DNA from: CAZHWR01 sp964536085 | Lineage (GTDB): Bacteria; Bacillota; Clostridia; Oscillospirales; Ruminococcaceae | NCBI GenBank assembly: GCA_964536085.1 | Contig: CAZHWR010000036.1 | Location: 1 to 18,520 of the forward strand | DNA: 18,520 bases | Direction of reading: 5' to 3' | Shown here: positions 12,657-18,520 of the stretch, piece by piece | How the letters are laid out: each line of letters opens with the position of its first letter | Position numbering within the stretch: position 1 is the stretch's first letter | Made by a program: the position numbers and the translations under genes | Notes under the pieces: model-generated | What the model saw: the letters and a program-made list of their open reading frames with translations, nothing else | Databases searched by the model: none | What the model was told of the DNA's origin: nothing

Positions 12657-14078
12657 TTATTTGACCCTTGTGCCAACGCCTTTCGCGTTAAAGTAATAAT
12701 ATTTCTTGCCAATCTTAACTGTTTTATTTTTAACCATTTTACAGGAATTATTAAAATAATAATATTTTCCCGTTATTTTTTTAAGCGTTTTTTTAAGCGC
12801 AACTCCGTTTGCTTTGAAACGGTATTTTGCCTTCTTATATGTTTTCCATGTGCTCGTAGCCACAACGCCGTTTTTATTGACATAATACTTATTCTTATTA
12901 AAGGTTATAACTTTATTTCCTTTATATAACTTCCCGTTCTTTCTTGCAATATACCTTTTTGTTCCAATCTTAACAACCTTGTTTGTTTGAATAACGCCGT
13001 TTTTATTGACAATGTAATTTATCTTGCCCGCCGTTGTGATTTTAGCATAGCCGGAAGCAGATTTCAAAAGCTTTCCGGTTTTGTTGACATAAAACTTTTT
13101 GCCGTTTGTTGTAATTATCTTATTTGTAACAAGATATCCGTTTGCGTCGACATAAACGGTATCGGTTCCCCTTATAACAAACTTGTTCTTTATGAGCGTT
13201 CCCTTTTGATAGTAACGCAGCTTTCCGTTTTCTGTGACCCAGCCGTTTTTGCCGGCAGACTCAGGTTTGTCCTTCAAGGTGAGGGTTCCCAAATATCCGG
13301 GGTAATTCCATGACATATTGTCGGAAGCTTCTGACCATGTGCAGAGCGAAACCCTGTCGTCAGTCTTGCCGCTCTGCCAGTCGTGCAGATAAACGTCGAA
13401 TCCGAACTGCACGCCGTTACCGACCTTAGCCGTAGAGGTGTTTCCGAATACGTCCGTGTATTTTAAATTGGTCAGACGTATCCTCGTTTCAGCATTATAA
13501 CCTGTGCTTGTATATTTAATTTCCGTTTTAAAGGTTGAGGACAAAAAGTCATTGTAATCGGCGGTTCCCGGATCAGGGGTCGTAAAAGTGGAAACATCGT
13601 CGTTAAAAGTAAATTTATAATCCTCGTCGTCGGTGCAGTGAACGCCGTAGTAAAGACCTTGTGCAGCGCTGTAGCCGTAGGCGGCGTCCGTAGTGTTCTT
13701 GAAATCAAAATAATAGGTTATTCTGTCGTTCTTTTTTGCTTCTGCAAGCGATCCGCCGTTATTTTTAACAACGTCGCTGTCGGTTACCTCGGTGAAAATA
13801 TAAAAATACTCCTCATCCCAAAGCGTATAAGTCACACCTTTAAAATCGGGATTGAAAAGAGAAGGATCTTTAGTATCCGCAACGTGATCGACCTCTATGG
13901 CGTCGCTCTGATTATACAGATCATCCTTAACACCGTCGATAGTGATGGTCTTTGTCGCGTACGATGCTCCCGCCGTAACCTTTTCGACCTTATCGGCGGC
14001 TAAAGCCCCAAATGTCAGCCCCGAGCAGACCGCTGCCGCAGCGAGCAAAACAGAAATAGATTTTATTGTTTTTTTCAT
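12657..14078 (-). CDS. Secreted CBM9/DOMON-like sugar-binding protein with C-terminal wall-binding-type repeats
   Basis: The 473-residue protein begins with a signal peptide (MKKTIKSISVLLAAAAVCSG, likely cut after ALA at 27). Residues about 42-270 resemble a CBM9/DOMON-like beta-sandwich: TITIDGVKDD at the front, YTLWDEEYFYIFTEVTD, DRITYYFDF, GVQFGFDVYLHDW and the final PGYLGTLTLKD. This domain binds sugars in xylanases and related surface proteins. Residues about 278-473 are a series of Lys/Tyr-rich units of the type GKKYYYFNAKG, similar to choline- or glucan-binding wall repeats but with little Trp. No catalytic glycosidase domain is present, so it may capture glycans or hold itself to the cell surface. 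GGAGG lies 7 bases before ATG 14078, and a strong promoter is at 14170-14198. The ligand is unknown. Confidence 0.82.
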   Translation of the reverse strand: MKKTIKSISVLLAAAAVCSGLTFGALAADKVEKVTAGASYATKTITIDGVKDDLYNQSDAIEVDHVADTKDPSLFNPDFKGVTYTLWDEEYFYIFTEVTDSDVVKNNGGSLAEAKKNDRITYYFDFKNTTDAAYGYSAAQGLYYGVHCTDDEDYKFTFNDDVSTFTTPDPGTADYNDFLSSTFKTEIKYTSTGYNAETRIRLTNLKYTDVFGNTSTAKVGNGVQFGFDVYLHDWQSGKTDDRVSLCTWSEASDNMSWNYPGYLGTLTLKDKPESAGKNGWVTENGKLRYYQKGTLIKNKFVIRGTDTVYVDANGYLVTNKIITTNGKKFYVNKTGKLLKSASGYAKITTAGKINYIVNKNGVIQTNKVVKIGTKRYIARKNGKLYKGNKVITFNKNKYYVNKNGVVATSTWKTYKKAKYRFKANGVALKKTLKKITGKYYYFNNSCKMVKNKTVKIGKKYYYFNAKGVGTRVK

Positions 14079-14169
14079 GTCTAAACCTCCGTGCCTTTAT
14101 CGCGTTATCATTTTGCTTTTGACGAAAACAAGTCTTTAAGATTATTTCCGCACACTGATATCGATTATA

Positions 14170-14198
14170 ATTTTACCGTAATCAATAATTAAAGTCAA
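14170..14198 (-). promoter_or_regulatory. Sigma-A-type promoter of the CBM9-like gene
   Basis: On the minus strand TTGACT (14198-14193) and TAAAAT (14175-14170) are separated by exactly 17 bases. The leader to ATG 14078 is roughly 80-85 bases and shows no riboswitch I recognise. The -35 element begins immediately after the T-run of the secDF terminator, so the two elements are packed end to end. Confidence 0.75.
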
Positions 14199-14237
14199 CA
14201 AAAAAACCAACCAAAATATCTCGATTTTGGTTGGTTT
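14198..14237 (-). terminator. Terminator of the secD-secF operon
   Basis: AAACCAACCAAAAT at 14204-14217 and its exact complement at 14224-14237 form a 14-bp stem around ATCTCG. On the minus strand it ends in seven Ts and lies about 70 bases after the secF stop. Confidence 0.88.
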
Positions 14238-14305
14238 AATTGCATAAATATTTCAGCCTGCTCAATTTGAGCAAAGCTCAAGTTTTTATATGCCGACTGT
14301 TTTGC

Positions 14306-15250
14306 CTACGCCTTTTTCTTATTGGTTTTAAGCTTTTTGAGCTTGTGCTCCTGCCATGCGACCCACAACGGACCCGACAGGAAGGTGGAGGAATATGTTC
14401 CTGCCAAAAGACCGATAACAAGCGGGAAAGCAAATGAAATGATAGAATCTATTCCGTATATAACAGCAACGATGCAAACGATTATCATCGCGCTTACGGT
14501 TGTAAATGATGAAGCCAACGTCCTTGCAAGCGTTTCGTTGATGCTCTTGTTGACAAGCTCGTTTATTTTCAGGCGCAGTCCGAGAGATTTGTTTTCACGG
14601 ACTCTATCAAACAGAACGATCGTGCTGTTTATCGAGTAACCGAGTATCGTCAGTATAGCGGCGACAAAGTTGTTGTCCAGCGGAATTCTGAAGATAACAA
14701 AAGTACCGAAAACAAACATAGCGTCCTGCAAAAGCGAAACTATTGCAAACAGACCGGCCGACCATCCGCCGATTTTGCGGAAACGGAACGCGATATAAAG
14801 CAGCATAAGAATAAACGCGAAACCAATAGCGACCATGCATTTTGTGAAAAACTCGCCTCCAATAGTCGGGTCAACGTTGCTCACGCTCACCATTTCGATA
14901 TTATTGTCGGCAAAATCTTCGCTTAAGGTTTCGGAAAGCTGAGCCTGAACGTCAGAATCGACAGCTCCCGCTTCGATAAGCGAAATTTGTATGTTTGAGG
15001 TGTTGGTGAGCGAATCAACCGTTTCAGTTATAGTAACTCCGGAATTGAGTATTCCCTCCGCGACTGATTTTACCTCATCGTTATCAAGCTCGCCTTCATA
15101 AGAATAGGTGAAAATGGCGCCTCCGGAAAAAGTTATATCGACCTTTACTCCGAGAATAAACGTTACGACGAGTATCGCAGCCACGCACACCGCGCTTATT
15201 GCGCCGAATATTTTTTTCTTTCCTACGATGTCAAAATTAAACTTCTTCAT
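14306..15250 (-). CDS. secF: Protein translocase subunit SecF
   Basis: The 314-residue protein has one N-terminal membrane helix (IFGAISAVCVAAILVVTFILGV), the GG motif region DITFSGGAIFTYSYEG, an external domain to about residue 120, then five membrane helices. The conserved block ILGYSINSTIVLFDRVREN and ARTLASSFTTVSAMIIV identify SecF. Together with SecD it uses the proton or sodium gradient to pull proteins through the SecYEG channel from outside. ATG 15250 was chosen over an in-frame ATG at 15265 because GGAGGTG lies 6 bases upstream. It overlaps the end of secD by 14 bases, so translation is probably coupled, and the binding site lies within secD. The tail KLKKLKTNKKKA is basic, as expected for a cytoplasmic end. 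Confidence 0.95.
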   Translation of the reverse strand: MKKFNFDIVGKKKIFGAISAVCVAAILVVTFILGVKVDITFSGGAIFTYSYEGELDNDEVKSVAEGILNSGVTITETVDSLTNTSNIQISLIEAGAVDSDVQAQLSETLSEDFADNNIEMVSVSNVDPTIGGEFFTKCMVAIGFAFILMLLYIAFRFRKIGGWSAGLFAIVSLLQDAMFVFGTFVIFRIPLDNNFVAAILTILGYSINSTIVLFDRVRENKSLGLRLKINELVNKSINETLARTLASSFTTVSAMIIVCIVAVIYGIDSIISFAFPLVIGLLAGTYSSTFLSGPLWVAWQEHKLKKLKTNKKKA

Positions 15251-16622
15251 TTTTCGCACCTCCATAAAGTCTGGGTTTGCGGAAGCACTTAAACTGCGAG
15301 ATGGATTTTAACATCAATCGCGTAAAGGTTACCGACATTAAGAAGTTCAGAATAACGCTTACAAGCAGCGTGTATCCAAACGAGTATATAGCACCCGCGG
15401 CAGTCGTTCCGAACATTGAAAACAGCGGGCTTAACAGCTTGCTGAAAATACTGTCGGTCGAGCCGAACGCACCCATAAGGATAACCGCGGTTATCAGCGT
15501 TGTGATATTTCCGTCGAGTATTGCGGTGAAACCGCGTTTAAAGCCGGTATCAATAGATCCGTCGATTGATTTTCCGCTTCTGATCTCTTCCTTAATCCTC
15601 TCGGAGAATATAACGTTTGCGTCGACTCCCATGCCGACGCCGAGTATAATACCGGCGATACCGGGCAGGGTCAGCGTAAAGCTGTCAAACGCACCGAAGA
15701 ATCCGGAAATAGCGGCTATCGTTCCGCCAACCTGACCTGACAAAGCGATACATGCTATAAATCCGGGAAGCCTGTACATGATTATCATAAATACGCAGAT
15801 AAACGCAAATGCGATTATACCGGATAGTATCATAGCCTCTTTCGCGCCGTTTCCGAGCGTGGGAGATATCGTGCTGTAGTTTTCAGTTTCGAGAGCAAAC
15901 GGGAGCGAGCCGGCTTTGATTTTTGCCGCGAGCTCCTGAGCCTCCTCAAGCGTAAAGTTACCTGTGATGATCGCCTCGCCGTTTGTGATATGGGAATTTA
16001 CCGTGGGAGCGGAAATGCATTCGTCGTCCATCCAGATAGATATATATTCGCCCGTGGTCTGTGTGGCGTTGGAAAACGCGGTCGTACCTGCATCGTCCAG
16101 CTTCAAAGAAACCACGTACTGCTTTTCTTCTCCATCGGGATTATACACAGTACCCTCCGCTTCGACAACGTTTGAGCCCTGTAATATAATCTCGCCGTCT
16201 GCGGACTGTCCTTCACGGAAAGTCAGATTGGCCGTTTCACCCAACTCCGCGATAGCGTCCGACGGGTCGTAATCGGTTTCGTCCTCCGCCCACGGGAATC
16301 GGACTATGACCCTGTTTTTATCAGTGTCGGCATAAACCTCGTAATCAGTGATGTTCTGCGAGACAAGCCTCTGCTCGATAATTGTTTTAGCGGATTCAAT
16401 GTTTTCTGCAGTAATATCCTCTGCATTGGCGTCCTCGGCGGGCGTGAAGGTTGCTTCTACACCTCCGCGGATATCGATACCCCAGCGGATATCGTCGCCT
16501 CCTTTTATGTACACGTTTTTCTTATCGCCGTAATAACCGCTTATTCCGGTGAAAGAAACAACAGTGAACACTAAAATAAGGATAGCTACAATGAAAAACA
16601 CGTGTTTTCCTGTTTTTTTCAT
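15237..16622 (-). CDS. secD: Protein translocase subunit SecD
   Basis: The 461-residue protein has an N-terminal membrane helix, the D1 motif WGIDIRGGVEATF, a large external domain (about residues 40-265), and five C-terminal membrane helices. The latter include TLPGIAGIILGVGMGVDANV and IFSERIKEEIRSGKS, the most conserved SecD segment. It works with SecF in late stages of protein export. SecD and SecF are separate genes, unlike the fused SecDF of Bacillus. AAGGAG lies 10 bases before ATG 16622. The gene has its own good promoter at 16689-16717, just after the purB stop. Length is typical for clostridial SecD. The secretion role fits the two exported proteins encoded nearby but does not imply a specific link. 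Confidence 0.96.
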   Translation of the reverse strand: MKKTGKHVFFIVAILILVFTVVSFTGISGYYGDKKNVYIKGGDDIRWGIDIRGGVEATFTPAEDANAEDITAENIESAKTIIEQRLVSQNITDYEVYADTDKNRVIVRFPWAEDETDYDPSDAIAELGETANLTFREGQSADGEIILQGSNVVEAEGTVYNPDGEEKQYVVSLKLDDAGTTAFSNATQTTGEYISIWMDDECISAPTVNSHITNGEAIITGNFTLEEAQELAAKIKAGSLPFALETENYSTISPTLGNGAKEAMILSGIIAFAFICVFMIIMYRLPGFIACIALSGQVGGTIAAISGFFGAFDSFTLTLPGIAGIILGVGMGVDANVIFSERIKEEIRSGKSIDGSIDTGFKRGFTAILDGNITTLITAVILMGAFGSTDSIFSKLLSPLFSMFGTTAAGAIYSFGYTLLVSVILNFLMSVTFTRLMLKSISQFKCFRKPRLYGGAKNEEV

Positions 16623-16688
16623 CGCTTTTATTCTCCTTCATTTGCTTTTTTGACCTTAAACACAAAAAATCAGTCAATCATAGATTCA

Positions 16689-16717
16689 ATTATAACATAT
16701 AAATTACACACAGTAAA
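16689..16717 (-). promoter_or_regulatory. Sigma-A-type promoter of secD-secF
   Basis: On the minus strand TTTACT (16717-16712) and TATAAT (16694-16689) are separated by 17 bases; TG one base before the -10 makes it an extended -10 promoter. It begins 9 bases after the purB stop. No clear terminator was seen between purB and secD, so read-through from purB is likely as well. Confidence 0.75.
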
Positions 16718-16725
16718 CAGTTTTA

Positions 16726-18156
16726 TCAAACGAAAAGTTCAGCATTTTCACCCAAAATTTCCTTATTTTTTGTAAGAATAGGTTTAATGCAGTCGTTTAA
16801 GAACTCGTCTACCTGCTGTGCGCTGCGCCCTGTAAACGCCACGGGATCGAGAATTTCATCGATTTCCTCTTTGGAAAGCATAAAGCGTTCGTCGGCGCAG
16901 ATGCGGTCGATAAGATCGTTTTCAAGCCCCTGCTCCTTTACAACCGCCGCCGCGGCAAGCGAATGCTCCCTTAACCGCTCGTGAAGTTCCTGACGGTCAC
17001 CGCCCTTTTTGACCGCTTCCATCATTATATTCTCCGTCGCCATAAACGGCAGTTCCTTTAAAACCCTCTGCTTTATGACCTTCGGGTAAACCACTATACC
17101 GTCGCACACGTTGAGCAATATATTTAAAATGCTGTCTATTGCGAGGAATCCTTCTGCAATAGATATTCTCTTGTTCGCACTGTCGTCCAGCGTTCTTTCA
17201 AACCACTGGGTCGCCGATGTGAACGAGCCGTTTAGTGTGTCGACCATGACGTACCGCGCAAGCGCGGTTATGCGCTCGCACCGCATGGGGTTGCGCTTAT
17301 ACGGCATCGCGGACGAGCCGATTTGGTTTTTCTCAAACGGCTCTTCGATTTCTTTAAAATTCTGCAAAATTCGCATATCATTGGCAAACTTGCTCGCCGA
17401 CTGCGCTATTCCTCCGAGCGTTGAGAGCACAAACGCATCCACCTTGCGGGAATATGTCTGCCCCGAAACGGGAACTACGCTGTCAAATCCCATTTCGCGG
17501 GCAATATCGCTTTCGACCGCTTTGATTTTAGTCTCGTCGCCGTCAAAAAGCTCCATAAAGCTTGCCTGTGTGCCCGTTGTTCCCTTTGAGCCCAAAAGCT
17601 TCAGATTCGCAATGCGGTATTCTACCTCGGCAAGGTCCATGTAAAATTCGTTTATCCAAAGAGTCGCGCGTTTGCCGACGGTCGTAAGCTGCGCCGGCTG
17701 TAAATGAGTGTATGCAAGCGCGGGCATCGACTTATATTCGTCCGCAAATTTTGAAAGCAGAGCGATGACATTTATCAGCTTGCGCCGCACAACGTTTAAA
17801 GCGTCGCGCATGATAATGATATCCGTGTTGTCGCCAACATAGCACGACGTCGCCCCGAGGTGGATTATTCCCTTGGCGTTCGGGCACTGAACGCCGTATG
17901 CGTAAACATGCGCCATAACGTCGTGGCGAACCTGCTTTTCACGCTCGCCCGCTACGTCGTAATTGATATTGTCAACGTTTTCCTCAAGCTCCCTGACCTG
18001 CTCGGGCGTTATGGGAAGCCCCGCGTTCATCTCGGCTCTTGCAAGCGCCACCCATAGCCTGCGCCATGTGGAAAATTTTTTATCTGCCGAAAATATCTGC
18101 TGCATTTCCTTGGATGCATATCGGGTAGAAAACGGGCTTTCGTAGCTGTCTTTCAT
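16726..18156 (-). CDS. purB: Adenylosuccinate lyase
   Basis: The 476-residue enzyme belongs to the fumarase/aspartase superfamily. GSSAMPYKRNP (280-290) is the family signature with the catalytic Ser on a flexible loop; THLQPAQ holds His151, and HLGATSCYVGDN (99-110) lines the active site. It splits SAICAR and adenylosuccinate, releasing fumarate, in purine synthesis. Length fits the group of about 475-residue PurB proteins. GGAGGT lies 9 bases before ATG 18156. A probable promoter is at 18234-18262; no purine riboswitch or PurR box was recognised. No other purine gene is in the window, so it is transcribed alone or leads into secDF by read-through. Confidence 0.97.
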   Translation of the reverse strand: MKDSYESPFSTRYASKEMQQIFSADKKFSTWRRLWVALARAEMNAGLPITPEQVRELEENVDNINYDVAGEREKQVRHDVMAHVYAYGVQCPNAKGIIHLGATSCYVGDNTDIIIMRDALNVVRRKLINVIALLSKFADEYKSMPALAYTHLQPAQLTTVGKRATLWINEFYMDLAEVEYRIANLKLLGSKGTTGTQASFMELFDGDETKIKAVESDIAREMGFDSVVPVSGQTYSRKVDAFVLSTLGGIAQSASKFANDMRILQNFKEIEEPFEKNQIGSSAMPYKRNPMRCERITALARYVMVDTLNGSFTSATQWFERTLDDSANKRISIAEGFLAIDSILNILLNVCDGIVVYPKVIKQRVLKELPFMATENIMMEAVKKGGDRQELHERLREHSLAAAAVVKEQGLENDLIDRICADERFMLSKEEIDEILDPVAFTGRSAQQVDEFLNDCIKPILTKNKEILGENAELFV

Positions 18157-18367
18157 ATATGCTGTACCTCCGTGTATTTTTAATTATCCGTCTGTTTTCA
18201 TGATTTAACAATTGAAAATTTCAGTTAATCATCAGTTTACCATACTTTAAGCTTTTGTTCAAGTGCGGATCGTGCGGCGCCGCAGGCGCAAAAAACAGCG
18301 AAGGCAAACTGCCTATAGTGTATAAGGCAGTAATCAAAAAGCACAATATAATCGGCATTGTAAAAGA
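18157..18367. other. Region upstream of purB: promoter, small hairpin, no convincing gene
   Basis: Besides the purB promoter it holds an imperfect hairpin CTGCCTATA-GTG-TATAAGGCAG (18309-18330). A plus-strand frame without a proper start or binding site reads KCGSCGAAGAKNSEGKLPIV and runs to a stop within the hairpin at 18368-18417, ending KTGLSH. It may be the remnant of an older gene or chance. Confidence 0.4.
18234..18262 (-). promoter_or_regulatory. Sigma-A-type promoter of purB
   Basis: On the minus strand TTGAAC (18262-18257) and TAAACT (18239-18234) are separated by exactly 17 bases. The leader to the purB start would be about 70 bases. Confidence 0.6.
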
Positions 18368-18417
18368 AAAAACGGGGCTGTCGCACTAAACTAATTTAGT
18401 GCGACAGCCCCGTTTTT
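18368..18417. terminator. 23-bp perfect hairpin, bidirectional terminator or dispersed repeat
   Basis: Positions 18368-18390 and 18395-18417 are exact complements around CTAA; the core GGGGCTGTCGCAC is G/C rich and the ends are A5/T5. Either strand can terminate. It contains stop codons for both directions: the minus-strand peptide from the right edge ends inside it, as does the plus-strand remnant. Confidence 0.85.
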
Positions 18418-18519
18418 CATCTGCACGATCTTAACGAGCGGATCGTTTGAATAACCATTGTACAGCGCAAGCCCCGCGGCGGCCAAAACCATCAGCGCGC
18501 CGAGTACAATACACACGAT
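18391..18519 (-). CDS. C-terminal end of a short membrane peptide (5' end outside window)
   Basis: From the right edge a minus-strand frame reads IVCIVLGALMVLAAAGLALY, a membrane segment, then NGYSNDPLVKIVQ and a tail MKNGAVALN encoded by the terminator hairpin, with TAG in its loop. The membrane segment followed by LYNGYSND recalls the N-terminal anchor of class D sortases and similar proteins, which suggests a gene cut short. Only 42 residues are visible, so neither the family nor completeness can be decided. Confidence 0.45.
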   Translation of the reverse strand: MVCIVLGALMVLAAAGLALYNGYSNDPLVKIVQMKNGAVALN

Positions 18520-18520
18520 C

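Noticed and set aside
13638..14003. Plus-strand 121-codon frame opposite the CBM9-like gene
   Set aside because: It lies wholly within a well supported gene on the other strand and has no binding site.
14079..14169. Riboswitch in the leader of the CBM9-like gene
   Set aside because: The roughly 85-base leader shows no conserved core of any riboswitch class I know, and no terminator/antiterminator pair.

Overview
The window looks like a metagenome-derived contig from gut-type Firmicutes (Clostridia). It carries a 10-base N gap, strong GGAGG-type ribosome binding sites, sigma-A-like promoters and typical Gram-positive genes (Mini-RNase III, YitT, separate secD and secF, YtvI-like AI-2E protein). 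No CRISPR array, transposase, phage module or biosynthetic cluster was seen. Most of it is ordinary housekeeping DNA with a few accessory genes.

Left part (1 to about 2680). This stretch is visibly richer in G and C. Plus-strand genes are the C-terminal part of an RsmF-type rRNA methyltransferase, an RluA-type pseudouridine synthase and an AI-2E family membrane protein interrupted by the N gap. It ends at a minus-strand tRNA-Pro(CGG) with its own terminator.

Right part (about 2680 to the end). This is more A/T rich, with most genes on the minus strand. In order it holds a HAD/Cof phosphatase (+), corA, yebC, a secreted leucine-rich-repeat protein, a second complete rsmF, a 48-residue Q/N-rich microprotein (+), yitT, mrnC, obgE, a TIM-barrel sugar isomerase-like gene, a secreted CBM9-like protein with cell-wall-binding-type repeats, secF, secD, purB and the edge of a short membrane peptide.

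How the genes group. obgE, mrnC and yitT are tightly packed and form one likely operon, possibly led by the TIM-barrel gene; ObgE and Mini-III both act on the large ribosomal subunit. secD and secF overlap by 14 bases. rsmF and the LRR gene lie a few bases apart. Converging genes are separated by hairpin terminators.

Most notable observations: (1) the two tRNA-Pro sequences, the shift in composition and the duplicated rsmF suggest a join between two genomes near 2600-2860, by misassembly or recombination; (2) the Q/N-rich microprotein gene at 8826-8972, preceded by three perfect dyads, is the best candidate for something undescribed; (3) mrnC lacks a usual start codon and appears to begin at AUA; (4) a perfect 12-bp hairpin reaches into the corA ribosome binding site.
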